Origin: Torreya grandis
Lineage: Eukaryota > Streptophyta > Pinopsida > Cupressales > Taxaceae
Assembly (NCBI GenBank): GCA_037957365.1
Contig: JARHVA010003166.1
Location: 1,059,501-1,123,500 of the forward strand
Reading direction: 5' to 3'
Length of the DNA: 64,000 bases
The notes beneath the pieces are model-generated. The model was not told the origin of the DNA, ran no database searches, and saw nothing but the letters and a program-made list of their open reading frames with translations. Shown here piece by piece: positions 47,773 through 60,290 of this stretch; position 1 is the first letter of the stretch; every line of letters begins with the position of its first letter. The position numbers and the translations under genes were made by a program.

Positions 47773-48680
47773 CTAAAAAAAAAACAATCAATTTTGCTAA
47801 GATGACTCTCTATTGAGACTCGCATATTTTATTTATATTTTACTTTAACTTAGTTTAATTTGATTCTTAATATTTAATTAATCTAATTTTTTTTCTATTT
47901 CCTTTAAACTTTAATATATTTTACTTTTAGTTTTATTTTACTTTTTATTTCTGTATTCTTTAATTAATTTCTTAGATTGGTTTCCTTTATTTAATTTATT
48001 AGAATTAGATTTTGTTAGATTTTAGATTATTTAATTTTTAGATTTAGTTTATGTATAGATTATTTTAGTTTTTTATACTTAGTTAAGTTAGATTAATTTT
48101 TTATGTTATTTTTAATGCTTTGTTCCTTTAAGTAGTTTCTTATTTCTTTCTTGCTTTATTTGTTGCCCTGTTTGTTTTATCTAATTTAATGTGTTGGTTG
48201 TTGGTTGTTTGTTTCTCTTGTGTTTTGAGTTATTCTTTGTTGTTTAAGTTATACAATATTTTTCAACTTTGATTTATCTCAATTCTATTTTACATGTATT
48301 TCTAGTTTATTATCTTGGTGTTATTTAGAAGTTATTATAGGAAAAGCAAGAAATTACTTTGAAATATATTATATTATTGAATAAAATTTATTTCCTTCAA
48401 GAGATTGTCTTGTTCATAGGCCTTTTGTATCATATAATATAGATTATACATTCATATCTTAACTGATTCATTATTTGATAAAGTGGATTTCTAAAATTAT
48501 AATGGAATATGTTATATTCAATAACTTATTTGTTATTTCCTAGAACATTTAAAAAACCTCTCATATCTTTAGGATTGTAATTGAAATTTTAGAACCCTAC
48601 TATTAGACTATTATGAGTCTAACTTAACCTTCATAATAGGTGAAAGGGTTTATTATTTCATAATATAATTTTCATCATCA
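47773..48680 (+). repeat. LTR3 of family C, part 3 (U5 end)
   Basis: Aligns with LTR2 from about 23,000 to 23,923, including the T-rich TTTAGATT words and the final TTTCATCATCA. The next base starts unrelated copia gag, so this is the outer border of array C. Confidence 0.85.
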
Positions 48681-48689
48681 ATAGTGAGG

Positions 48690-49390
48690 TCCTTTGTGAA
48701 GTTTGAAAAGAGCACTAAGGCTCTTGATGATATCTTGAGTAGTCAAAATTCTACAAGTAATAAAACAAGGCTTTGTTTCAAATAAGATCAAAAGGTGGAA
48801 GTTCAATTCAAGGATAAAACTATTGAATACAATAAGGTCAACATGAAAATACATATCAAATGGCCCAATGCTATAAGTTATGCCAATTAATTCAATGGTT
48901 ATTGTTTTATATGCAGTCAATTTATTCATAGAGCAAAAGAATGTAGAATACCTTCCAAGAATGAGTACTCATGGAACTATGGAAGGAGTCACATCTCACA
49001 TTAGTCAAATGGAATGTCTAAGGTGGTTTTATATAATTTTTATGATGTAGGACAAATTTCAAAACTTTGTCGTAATAGAGGTATAAGGTCATCAAGATAG
49101 AATAGAAAGTTTGAAGCCCTTAGAATATAAGAGAAAATACAAATGAATGTGTGGAGACCAAAGACAAAAAAGTTAAGTCATGATCAATCTACAAGTTCAA
49201 GAGGAATGTTTACTATGGTAGAGCATACTTCAGATGAGAGGTGATTTTGGGAATATTCATTATTAGCTTAGATTGTTGATCTCATGGATGATGAAAAAGT
49301 CAATCCTATAATGTCAATCAAGTCTAAAAGGATATTGAAGGACATACGGTCTAGAGAGAACATTTAGATCTGGTAATATTCCAAAATTGA
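48690..49390 (+). pseudogene. Element E: Ty1/copia gag fragment with zinc knuckles
   Basis: One frame reads STKALDDILSSQNSTSNKTRL, equivalent to STNMMNKILESQKANSDKTG in element Z, then GYCFICSQFIHRAKECR (an intact C-x2-C-x4-H-x4-C knuckle near 48,897-48,950) and a decayed second knuckle (LYNFYDVGQISKLCRN, near 49,025-49,080). Further on are DEKVNPIM and RILKDIRS-like segments. It starts abruptly at the end of LTR3, so the upstream part of gag was cut off when array C arrived or by a later deletion. Same Sirevirus-like gag type as Z. No protease, integrase or RT follows. Confidence 0.82.
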
Positions 49391-49780
49391 GTTATTTTAG
49401 TGATTTTTTGAAATAGGTAACTCTATTAGGATTCATAGAGACATTATTCTATCAATAAAAGCATGATAGGTGCTTGGTTTGAGGAGAAGATATTTAGATT
49501 GTTCATAAGCTCCATGTGAAGTCATGACAAGAACAAGGTGAATGATCTTGAGTTTTTAGTTCATTTAGAGGAGGTATGCATGGATAAAAGGGAATCATGT
49601 TCCATGATGCTTCACAACCTATGTTCTAATAAGGTGTGGTGGTAGATGGTAGCCTATGGAAGATCCTTTGTCATTAATGTCAAAGGGGGAGAAAGTTCAA
49701 AAAGGGAGTTTGATCAGTTTAGTGGAGATGAGAGAGATAATATTTAAGATTTTTTTTCCATCAAAGGCTAATGGGGAGTT
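49391..49780 (+). promoter_or_regulatory. Element E: 3' noncoding region with two polypurine tracts
   Basis: CATTAATGTCAAAGGGGGAG near 49,672-49,691 and AAAGGCTAATGGGGAGTT at 49,763-49,780, the latter touching the LTR start. The distance from gag to LTR is only about 400 bp, so pol is absent as in Z. Confidence 0.7.
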
Positions 49781-52268
49781 TGTTGATAAGTGTTTTCACT
49801 GATGTCAAAGTCAAGGTTGATGCCATTGATGTCTAGGTTAAGGTTTATGTCATTGATATCAAGGTGCATCTAGTAAATATGCATGATGAGTAGACTATGA
49901 TAAGGTAGACATGGTTTGGAGATAATTTTAAGGTAACCATATATATCTCTATTTAGATATAATTTAAAGGCAACTTGATGATTCTTCTAGATTTAATGAC
50001 AATATTTAGGTCAAGGTCAAATCACAAGGTGTCTTAAGAAGCCTCGCATTGAAAATCATAGTCATATCATGAGCATGTGCATATTGAGAATGAAGAGGTG
50101 TGTAAATATGTATGATACTATCTAAGGATCATTTAAGGCATGTAATCAATATGTTGAATCATCAAGGAATGTGTCAAGGCTAATGGTCAATCCTCAAGAG
50201 CTTGAGAAGTCTAGTCATGTCATTAGTCATTATATGAAGAGACCTTGTGAGTATGAATGAGGTTGATAGGCTAGTGATATGGACACCCACAAGCATGGGT
50301 GGATGTTTGATAATTTTTAAACACTAATATAAGGCTTTGGAGCACTTATGAGAGCTTAAAGGTGAGTCTACATGGGTAGAACCTACAAGACTAGTTCTAG
50401 ACTCTACCTAACCTAATGAGGGGTCATGAGATGTTGTCAAGACCTTTGAAGGATGAAAATTATTTTTAGATCATTTTTAATATTTCTTGATCATGTAAGT
50501 GAGGTAGAAAGTGCTTTTACAGTAGTTATAAGGTCTACTTTAAGTCCTAATGTGACCTACAAGTCAAAAGCTTAAAGAGCAAAGAGAGTGATGGTGTCTT
50601 ATTGAGGTGTCAAAATTAGTTTACAAGGTAAGCATGGAAAAATGAACATTTATATAGGTATTTCATGGTATTCTAGGTATGTTGACTAGGTTTTGGGTCA
50701 TTTTTTTCAAGGAAAGGCATGAAGTGTGGTTTTGAGTTTTCTTATTTACAAATAATAAAGGGTTCTCAACCTGAGAAAAAGTTTCATGTATTCATTTCCA
50801 TGTGTAATCTATAAATTTTAACCTAATCCTTTTATTTTATATGGGTAAGGGTCCTAGATCAAATTTCCAAGCATTGGTTTTTGGTTTGAAGGCTTAATCT
50901 TTATGAATGATCGTTAAGACTATAAGGTTGTTTAAACCTCTCTAAAACCCTAACTTTGACCTGATATGAAATATATTGATATAAGTTGCTTAGAATGGAT
51001 TTTATGACCTATTTTTATGATTATAAAATTTAGAGGACTCTTTGAGGTACCTCTAGGTGGCATTATTTTGTCAGATGAGTGAGTGGATCCTATAAGAAAA
51101 GCCATGTTTCTCAAAAATTTAGTATAGTAGGTAGATTTGACCAAGTTAAAATTAAAAATTATATGGAGGTTGAATCTGAAGACTTATATATTATTACCAT
51201 GATTTTTTTTAGCACATTCCAAAACTTCAATATGTTAAACTAGTCCTAAAAGTTATCTTATTACTAGAAAGGCCTAGTAATGCAGACAGTGAGAAAAACT
51301 AGGTAGAAGTGAGAATGAGATTAGGAATGTGTTAGAAAGGATTAGAGATGGATCCAAATAAATGGGTTTTATTTTCAATACCTATATTATATAATCATGT
51401 TGGTTAGATATTATGGAGGTTAATGGTTATGTTGATAATATTTCTCATAAGTTGACATGTCTTATGTAGATGAGACAATGAAAATGTAAGGTTGTGAGAT
51501 TGATATACAAGACCAATATGTAACTTGACCATAGTGTTTTTATATATTATATTTACCTAATTATCTCATAATATCATCCATGTACAACAAGAGTACCTAA
51601 AATTTCCCACATAGGTGATGAAATTCATAATCACCATGATTGGTTCTCAAGGTAGAATGGCAGTTCTAAGTAAACAAGTGGGAGTGATGAGTTGGAGGCT
51701 TTCTAAACATAGATGAAGAATATAATTAATATGATGTTTTTTTATGTCATAAATTTTCTATTCATACTTTTCATAATCTTGTAAATTAGAGAAAGTGATT
51801 GAAGTGGTAAAGCCAAAGTAAGTAGGCTGGTTCAGAATTGACTATGCATACTAAAGATAGATATCGGTCTACAAGACTAATATTTGGCATTATATTTTGA
51901 AATATTTGTACTTAAGAGTGATCTATAGATATAAAATAATATTTTGGAGGTGTCATAAGTGATATAATGTATTCTTTTATGAATTCAAGCTCAAATATTT
52001 ATAATTGAGACCAATAGGAAGTTTTGAGTGTGCTATTTGTAGAGAAGGGTTTGAGTACATTTTTCTTGAGTTATAAATTCTAATGAACCTAGTGATGATA
52101 TTGAGGTCATAAGGCTCCTCTTTATATATTTTTTTTCCATGCTTCTTTGCCAAATTCATGTTTGTGCTTCAATTTTTTTAGATAGAACTTTTGAGTTTAC
52201 ACAAGGCTAATATGAACCATTCTAATGATATACTCTAATTAGTGATATGATCTAAAACATGTTATAGA
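49781..52268 (+). repeat. Element E: copia-type LTR, cut by element B
   Basis: Starts TGTTGATAAGTG and early has several CATTGATGTC-like words as in the Z and D LTRs. No coding sequence is seen. It is interrupted at 52,268 by element B; its remainder should lie beyond the right edge of the window. Confidence 0.62.
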
Positions 52269-53471
52269 TGTAGAAAACTAAATTTGACCACTAATGACCA
52301 TTAATCAAGTTTTTAACTAATTTCCACCAAAATGTACAATTTGGCCTAAAAACACTAAAACACATTAAATGAGTTGAAATTGATATATTCAAGTGTTGAT
52401 TTTGGCAAGAGTGTCATTAAATAGGAAAATATAATTTATGAAGCATCTAACTTTGATCAAATCATTTTGAGTCAAAATGACATTTTCATACCTGAGTGCT
52501 CTGGACTGCTCTTTTCTATCAAATTTTGTGTACAAGATGTGTGCCTGTGTTATTTTGCATTAACAACATCCTAAATGGTATAATGGTTCCAATGCATATA
52601 AAATCAACTTCCAATTCCAATCTAGTCAAATTTAAAGCCAATAATATGACATTTTGACCAATTTGATTAATTTATACACAAATTGCCAAGGTTTTGCATC
52701 AAAGTTGACAAATCATGTTTAAGGCTAATTAAACCAAATCAAGAGCTTAAGTTAATTTTCCGTGAAAATTTTTGAATATTTAATTTTATAAATTGATATT
52801 GAATATCTACATCATCAAATGACATATTTTTTTGGAAAGACATCACTAGGCCATAAATGTATAAAATATCTCATCAAGCCACCCCATGCCTCATTAATAC
52901 CTTTTCATGCCTCATCAATGCCCTCTTAAATGACCCTTCTTCCCAAATATTTATTTGGATATTTATGAATTTAATTACATAATTTAGATTAATTCATGGC
53001 CATACATCTCAATCTTGAGATGGACGGTCATGGTTGATCATAAACCATTTCAAAAATCTATAAATAAAGGGCCTTGGTTATTGATTTTTAATGTCTTTTA
53101 TGCCAAAATTATAATACCCAAATGCATTAAAAAATCCATTGAAATTAGTGTTATAATGTCAAATTATTGATCCAATCCAATCCAAGCTAGATAAAAACAT
53201 GGTGCCAAGGAGAGATGGAGGTAACCACACTTCATTGATGCAGACTTCATGAGCATAAACCAAACAAGCCACTTCAACAAACTATTTGGAGCATCCAAGG
53301 AAGGTGAAAGAAGGTTTATTTTACATTTTAGTTATGTTTTCCATTCTAGTATTTTTAAATAAGCTCCCCCATTGAGATAGGCTTAAGGTGTTAGCTATTG
53401 GTGTGTTATTTTGATTTTGATTTCATATACTAACACAATACTAATCTCCCCTTATTCCAATCCTATGTTCA
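52269..53471 (+). repeat. Element B 5' LTR
   Basis: Starts TGTAGAAAACTAAATTTG; end set at CA before the primer site. The first ~545 bp align with 63,455-64,000. A perfect palindrome CATCTCAATCTTGAGATG (53,005-53,022) lies about 40 bp before the TATA box TATAAATA at 53,059-53,066. Confidence 0.88.
53059..53066 (+). promoter_or_regulatory. TATA box of the B LTR
   Basis: TATAAATA in ATCTATAAATAAAGGG, with the CATCTCAA/TTGAGATG palindrome upstream. Confidence 0.7.
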
Positions 53472-53475
53472 TAAA

Positions 53476-53493
53476 TGGCATGTCTAGTGGGAC
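53476..53493 (+). promoter_or_regulatory. Primer binding site of element B (decayed)
   Basis: TGGCATGTCTAGTGGGAC follows the LTR end by four bases and resembles a TGGCGCC-type gypsy primer site after C-to-T and small changes. Confidence 0.55.
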
Positions 53494-53635
53494 TTAGCCT
53501 TACAAATTTTGTCAAATTGCACCTAAAAGCAACATACTAACAATTATCATGTAGGATCTTGGAGTGTGGAGGAAAAAAAGATAACAATTTGAGTAAAAAT
53601 CCATTTTTTCTAAGCCATGGTTTTCTTCTCAAGAC

Positions 53636-53935
53636 TATCAACCCAACTTGCCTGTGCAGTCCAACTCGCCTGTCAACCCAACTCACCTGTACAACCCAAC
53701 TCAACTATTAACCCAACTAACTTATCAACCCAACACACCTATCATCCCAACTCATCTATAATCCTAACTCACCTGTGTAACCCAACTCACCTATCAACCC
53801 AACTCACCTATGCAACCCAACTCAACCATCAACTCAACTCACCTATCAACCCAACTCGCCTTCTAACCCAACTCACCTATTAACCTAGGTCTATTATCAA
53901 CCCAAATCAATTATCAACTTGAGATCTCATTTTTC
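53636..53935. repeat. 17-bp minisatellite, about 16 copies
   Basis: Units close to CAACCCAACTCACCTAT, varying between 16 and 18 bp. It lies in the untranslated leader of element B between primer site and gag. Open frames across it are by-products of the repeat. Confidence 0.95.
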
Positions 53936-56419
53936 AAAAGTCCTTATCTCATCCTCTAAAGTGCTTCAAAGTGGGTAGTCTTAATCTTGTTTTTGCAAGT
54001 TAAAAGGATGGTTTGGAAGTTAATTTTGGTGTTTTAACTAATCATACACTTCAATTTGGATTTTTAAAAATAACTTGGTATAAATCATGAAAACTTAAAA
54101 TTTGGTACCTAAAATGAATCTTTAGCATGCTAAGTCTTGAACACTTCAAATTTTGGGTTTAAAATGAATGTAGGTGCTTATTATTTCATTTAGTATTTAT
54201 TTGTTGTAATATTAACATTTTTTTACAACTTAAGACCAAGGGGTCAAAAGAACATCACCAAAAAAAAATTAGTTCTTAAAAATAGACTCATTTATCAATT
54301 TTGTATTCAATATATGATTAATTAATTGATTGACAAAAATAAGGTTCGTGTGTGTATACTTTTTCATCCATTCCCTTTACAGAACTTTTGGAATCAAAAT
54401 CACCATCTTTATTGCAAACATGCCTAGTCCAAGGAATATAAATAATGTCATTTAAAGAAATCACTAAAAACTCATAATATTTTGGGTGATCTTAAAATGA
54501 CACTAAAGTCTTTCTATTAGTCATTTATTTTATTACATCTTGGCTTATGAGGGGGACTTCTTTTCCTCTTACAAGTTATATAGGGAATATTTGAATTGGG
54601 GTTTTATGTCATGACACTAAATTCAACCACTCCCACTAGGATTATATATTTAAGTGGTTAAACTACCTTATAGTGTTAGAGTTGCACATAGGATGTATCT
54701 ATACTTTGGACATCATTATACACTGAGCAAGTGACAAATGTAGTAGTTGTAAAAAGGGAAAAACCTTTTTACAACAATACAAGTACCATAAACACCCAAT
54801 TTAAGTGTGTTTATTTTGAATTATGATGTGAAATTCATTGGGTAATTTATCCACTTCTAAATATTAGACAAATCCCCACTTACCATAGAAGTGTTTTTGG
54901 TGCAAGGTACGCCTCAAGGTCCATATTGTAGTAATATCATTTGAGAGAGGGGGGTGTAAAAAACTGACTATATAATGTGAATTTTAATTTTTGGATGAAC
55001 ACTAAAAAGCCTCTCAAATGACATATATTGATGGATTCCAACAATACAAAGCAACCTTGTCAGTTTAGGACCTAAGAGAGATTAATTAGTTGGTTTTGTC
55101 CTAGATTAAAGTCTTGTTTGGAGTAAAAACTTGGTGTGAACAAATGATACAAACCAAAAAATAGAGTCCTTATTTTCCTTTGAACAAAGAGGCTTTATGA
55201 TACCCACATGAATAATCAATTTGACTTGTTCAATGTTCATCAAAACTTGGATTCATATCATCCACTTTGGCATAATTATGTTTCCCATTTGAGTCTAGAC
55301 TTTTACCAAATTTTTTTTAAAGTCCTTAACTTATAATCTAAATTCAAAATCTCACATTTCCTAAGTTCATAGGGTTGATGTTTTAATTAGGTTCACCATT
55401 TTCACTAAACTTGAGGGAACTTATGTTCACTTTCTAATTTAGGTTGTAAGTTATTTAAGACTCATAATCATTATCACCACTTGGTAGAATTAAGTCATTT
55501 TATGCTAAAAACTTGAACTTTGAGTCTATGCATCAAACATTTTTGTGTTACCATCCTATTTCAATTAAGATCATTTGAATACATACTTTTTTCCCTTAGA
55601 CATATTGTCAAAACTCCAAAGGTATGTATGTCATTTAAGTTAAGAAGGGTAGTGTTACACTACCGAATATGTGTAAAACCATCTTTGCCTTAGATGTTTT
55701 TTGAAACAAACATTTTTTCACATATTTTGAGTAGTCTAGAATTTTTATGCTACCCAAAACATTTCAAGCATTGTTTCATAGACCTTTTTTGTATAGATTT
55801 CAAGTTTGTACACATTTTTCAACCCAATCTGAGTATACCTTTATGAATATTTGTCCATCATAGTTACACCATTCATATTTCTCTCACCTATTTTTAAAAT
55901 TAACCAAGATTTATACCATTATTTTCAAGAAATCAAACTATCTCTAAAGTTCCTTTTGTTTCATACCTTATACCTATTTGATCAAGTTCATGTCCAAGAG
56001 TCAAATGCCTAGTTTTTGTTAGAAGTGTTTCAATTACGTTAGATTAAAATTTTATCTATTTTCAAATTATATCTTTTGATGTTGTTTGGCCAAGAGTCCT
56101 AGCACATGCCTTGTTTGAACCTAGCTTTTGATGCCACATTTGGACAAAAGACCTAGCAACGATTTATTTCCTAGATTATAATGAGTTGAAACACTTCAAC
56201 CTTAGTGTTTAACATTTTGATTTTTGGTTTATTTACTTAATATTTTTGTATAAGATGTGTAACATTATATACTTAACATTAGCTTATTTTATCATAAATC
56301 ATTACATAAAACTTTCCATCCTTTTGATGAATCTAGACTAGGGTTGAATATCATCTTTTAGACATTATCTTTTTAGAGTTTGTAGATCTCTCTTCCCTTT
56401 CTATCAAATAACATTCACT
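53936..56419 (+). other. Long noncoding leader of element B
   Basis: About 2.5 kb of AT-rich sequence without recognisable coding content before the gag start. A G-run (GAGAGAGGGGGGTGTAAAA near 54,940) resembles the G-rich loop at the copia LTR ends but has no matching arms. Possibly an older insertion, but I found no borders. Confidence 0.4.
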
Positions 56420-57200
56420 ATGGATCCTAACATGTATTCCTACACTCGTAGTGGACTCATGTACAATCTAAGGATTAGTAATTTGGTTGCATAAGAAGAA
56501 ATGGTGCAAGATACCTATGCAAATAATATCGATCATGAGATATATCCATATCCCTCTTATAGTACTCAAATATGGGAAACAAACCAATATCTATTGGCTA
56601 ACTATTTGGTTAATACGCTACCATATTTAGAACAATATCAAGAACAAACCACATTATACCTAGCTATGATACCCACAATTGAAGAACAAATTCCTCAACA
56701 ATTGTACTCTATTAATACATCTTCCATGTATTATATATTTTTGTTTGACCATCATTTATTGGAAAACAAAGATGAGATTTTGGTTAGATCCATACAAGTA
56801 AGGGCTAAGTTTCTAGTGGAATTCCCTCATGAAAGTGTACAAACCTAGTAAGAATGCCTAACAACATATTGTATAGTCAACAAGATTCATCTAAAAATCA
56901 TTTAACTCTAGTCCAAATGATGAATTAGGACCCTAATATGCATAACAAAAGAAAGAACCTCATGGAAGACCACTTTAAATAAATTCAAGAAACATTATCA
57001 AACCTACCTGAATCTAGTGCATAATTTTAATCAGATGAATATGGTGAGTAAACCTCTTATTGATTTTGTTCTTTCAATAGGAGTTTTGATAGAGTTATTT
57101 GGTCAAGACAATTAGAGTTTAGACCCATTCACACAAAAAACTTTGATAGATAACTTTTTTGCATTCACCAATTATCAAAGAAGTGTCTTCTACTTCTATT
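56420..57200 (+). pseudogene. Element B: gag N-terminal part
   Basis: ATG at 56,420 opens a frame MDPNMYSYTRSGLMYNLRI, then after one TAA continues intact from 56,501 to 56,845 (YPYPSYSTQIWETNQYLLANY, PYLEQYQEQ, IPTIEEQIPQQLY). This Tyr/Gln/Asn-rich N-terminus is typical of large plant gypsy gags. Further weak coding sequence, with stops, runs to about 57,200 (FGQDN, LDPFTQKTLIDNFFAF). The start is chosen because the frame continues from it and no upstream extension is visible. Confidence 0.65.
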
Positions 57201-58190
57201 TAAAATAATGAGAAAAAAATAGTGGATAATACACAAGCAACATCTAATCCAAATCAACATGATACTAATACATAAATAATTAGTCAATAACATGTGCCTT
57301 TACTTAATACCATGAGTGGATATACAAACCTAGGAATGGGAGATTCTACACCCCAACCTCAACTAATTACTTCTAATCCTCAACTAAATACTTCATCAAG
57401 TGTACATCTAATAGGATCAAGTAGTCAACTAGTAACCAATGTCATGCCTCAATAATAGAATGTGATGAATTCTATTCCTCCTCAATAGGTTATGAATAAA
57501 ATTCTACAACAATAGGAATAAATTAATATACCAATGTCGTAGAGGCCAAACATATTACCACCTCAACTAGGGGAAACTAATGTCCCACCTCATCAGGTAG
57601 TAACAAACATACCTTCATCTTTGCATACCAACATGCTAATTTAAAACAAAATGATGTTTAATCAACAACATATTCATGTTGGTTATAAATAGGTGTCAAC
57701 TCTCCAATATGCATCCACTTCCTAATAGATAGGGTCTTGGTTCACAGATACATATTATCCCTCAAATACCTACTAGGCAACAATTGCCTTTTATATAGAA
57801 CATACCATAAGTTAAAAGATAGGGTCTTGGTTCACAAGTGCCTACTCAACATCAAGGTTCTAGTAGTCGATAATAGATCCCTATTCAACCACAATAGGCA
57901 CAATATAGTTATATCCCTACATCCCAACCTTAAAATCCTCTAAGTCAAACCTTCATCACCAACCCAAACCATAATATTGCATAACCAACCATGCAATTTC
58001 AACAACCACATCCTAATCCACATATGTGTATTTATAGATCATTTCCTAACCAATCCAATATATACCAACAAATACCCCTATAGTACCCTAGTCAAAGTAT
58101 TTCACTTGTGACCACTCAACCATCTACACAAGCCAATATTCCCATAACTTTCTTAGATTAAGAGTTACAACAAATGAAAGATGAAATTAT
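57201..58190 (+). pseudogene. Element B: Gln/Pro/Asn-rich gag linker
   Basis: Low-complexity coding sequence such as GSQVPTQHQGSSSR, PTMQFQQPHPNPHM and STQANIPITFLD. A very large share of stops replaces Gln codons. The word AGATAGGGTCTTGGTTCACA occurs at 57,727 and 57,821, a roughly 95-bp direct repeat. No folded domain is visible. Confidence 0.65.
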
Positions 58191-58770
58191 GGCCATCCAA
58201 GTGGGGAAATAGGTTTCAAATTTTGAGTTGGATAATGAGTGTTCCTATCCTTTCAATATGGAGTACTTATAGAATCTATTTCCTCTAGGATATGAGCCAA
58301 TAAAATTTGATAAATACAAGGGGAAAGGTGACCCCAGATCCCATTTAACTAATTTCTTTGTCGCATGCTAACCAGTGGCATATAAAGATATATACCTCTT
58401 ATTGTTGTTTCCAAGGAGCTTAGCTGGACAAACCTTGGAGTGGTTCTTAAAGTTTCTTAGGAATTTAGTAACTGATTTTGATGATCTTTTAGATAAGTTT
58501 GTACAACATGTTTCCTATAATCTCAAGCATGATATTTCATTGGTTGATTTGACATAAGCTAAACAAAAATTTGATGAGAGTTTTGAAAGATATCTATAGT
58601 GATAGAGAGCACTTGTAAGCTAATTCACTCATAGTTTACTAGATAAACAATTAGCCATTATATTCACTAAAAATTTGCATGATGAGATAGTCTATCATCT
58701 AGAACTATAGTGTGCACATACCTTTAAGGAAATCATTGACAAAGGTTTGTTGATTGAGTGAGAACTCATT
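58191..58770 (+). pseudogene. Element B: gag core (retrotransposon gag domain)
   Basis: One frame, continuous with the linker, gives the retrotransposon gag pattern: PFNMEYL, NLFPLGYEPIKFDKYKGKG, DPRSHLTNFF, AYKDIYLLLLFPRSLAGQTLEWF, DDLLDKFVQHVSYNL, FDESFERYL, RALVS with FTHSLLDKQL, and FKEIIDKGLLIE. Stops fall at C-stop-PV, T-stop-AK and YL followed by two or more stops, where Gln, Trp or Arg are usual. The domain forms the capsid shell. Strongest protein match of the element. Confidence 0.9.
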
Positions 58771-59079
58771 AATAAAGGAGTTATCAAGCTTAATTCAAAT
58801 AATTAGAACCAAAGTACTAATCAGGGAAGTAGCCAAAACCAACATCCAATCCAAGTGTAAGCATCACAACCAACATAGACCAATAACCAAGATAGACCAA
58901 AGCAATTCAACCATAATAGGGATATTATGGAAAATAAAACAACTGAATCATGTCATGTCCAAATGGTGAAAAATTAATCCACACCACCTTTTCAACTTAA
59001 TCCTACCTAACAAGCTCTCCAGCTAACACCACAAGCACAAAAACCAAGACCCACATAATAAATACCATAATCTTTGCCA

Positions 59080-59370
59080 TTGCAAAACCTTCTTCCAAAG
59101 AGAATTGTGCCTATGCATCATGTTTTTGGTGACCTTGGAGAGCCTATTGATCCTATATTTCATAAAATTTCCACTGCTAATTTGATTAGTTAGCCTATAC
59201 CAAAGCATTATCCTCAAGGCATCCCTTATCCAAATTAGTATCATGAAAATGAATTTTGTGAGTATCATTAGGTCAACGGGCATAATTTTTGAAGATGTGT
59301 GCAAATCAAGCATTTAATTATAAATATGTTGGAGAATGGGGAGATCACATTGGATAGTGGTGCTTCCACC
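59080..59370 (+). pseudogene. Element B: gag C-terminal zinc-binding region
   Basis: Same frame as the gag core: LLPKRIVPMHHVFGDLGEPID, then FCEYH-stop-VNGHNF-stop-RCVQIKHLI with INMLENGEI (59,254-59,340). The Cys, His, His, Cys set fits the C-x2-H-x4-GH-x-C type finger of Tat-like gags, usually followed by an I(Q/I)-rich helix ending NGEI. Region 58,771-59,080 is eroded linker. Confidence 0.72.
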
Positions 59371-60290
59371 TCCAATTAGACTCTTGACATCTATCAAAAC
59401 CCTTTTCCATAGTATAACTAGAAACAATAATGAAAACAATAATAGCCAGTGCAATAACAAAATCAACAGTATCAAAATCAAAGGCCAAAATAGTAAATCT
59501 AGTAGAATCAATAACAAAGATAACAATGTTAAAAAATGGATAAAACCAAGGTCAAAATTGTAACAACCAACAATCCTACCATGTAGTTACACATGATTAC
59601 AATAGGTTTGTAAGTCATATTATAGGGGGTAGTGTTAATACCATCACCATTAATCCTAGACTAAACACCAATTAATCTATACCATTTCTAAATAATGCCA
59701 CTTAGATAAATTACATGGATAATCCTTCTTTAACCTAGGAACACACATAGGTGAACTAGCAAACTGGGACTTCCACTTTTAGACCTTATACCGATAACTC
59801 ATTCTTGCCTCATTACCACATACAAGTGCATTGACAATGAAGACTTGACCTATTTGGCCCCACACCATTATCACCATTTGTTAGAAATAATGGTCTTGTA
59901 TTTAATCTTGGTTTTTAAATCATAATTTAGAGGTCAAGGATTAACATCCTAGGCCCATAGCCATCTACCACTTTTCCCATTATCCAACCAACTATTCAAC
60001 CTTAGAATAAGCCATTTACCACTGATCCATAAAATACGTTTGATATTGTGGAACAATTGCATAAGACACTAGCCCAAATCTCCATTTTATATTTGTTGTA
60101 AACATTGACAATCCATAATAAAAAATTTAATGAGTTTTTAACCAAATCCACTATTGTCAGTGACATATCTCCTAATAAATTTCAAGATTTAGTTGGACAC
60201 CTAGCTCCTACCCAAAAAGTCACATTCAACCAAAGTGATATGTCTTCCCTTGGCCCACTCCATTATAATCCATTATATATATAAATTTAT
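59371..60290 (+). other. Eroded Gln/Asn-rich segment between gag finger and protease
   Basis: Starts with AAC/AAT/CAA-rich low complexity (59,410-59,530) and then has no clear coding frame. Leucine-rich frames on the other strand are artefacts of the repeat. Probably decayed gag-pol linker. Confidence 0.45.

Larger units (their letters stand above)
14125..48680 (+). mobile_element. Gypsy array C: internal I, LTR2, internal II, LTR3 (with insertions X and Y)
   Basis: Internal I (14,125-18,048) and internal II (23,924-30,052) are diverged copies of one Ty3/gypsy family. Each is followed directly by a long LTR starting TG(C/T)TACAATTCTA (18,049 and 30,053). LTR2 serves both as the 3' LTR of I and the 5' LTR of II: a polypurine tract precedes it and a primer binding site follows it. 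This is the tandem form made by unequal recombination between LTRs. LTR3 is about 5.9-6.0 kb once insertions X and Y are removed, and ends at 48,680 in the same CATCATCA as LTR2. Internal I lacks its 5' LTR and first part of gag. Confidence 0.85.

Noticed and set aside
11087..52268. D and E as the two ends of one copia element split by array C
   Set aside because: Both show polypurine tract followed by LTR start, so both are 3' ends; their LTR sequences agree only in short words. They are separate elements.
53617..53883. 88-codon open frame rich in Asn, Pro, Thr and Leu
   Set aside because: Product of the 17-bp minisatellite in the leader of element B; the unit length is not a multiple of three, and no start context or homology supports a gene.
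54935..54965. G-run resembling the copia LTR-end hairpin within element B
   Set aside because: No paired arms and no LTR border nearby.
59314..59526. Leucine-rich minus-strand frame resembling a membrane protein
   Set aside because: Complement of the CAA/AAC/AAT-rich gag linker of element B; low complexity, no other support.
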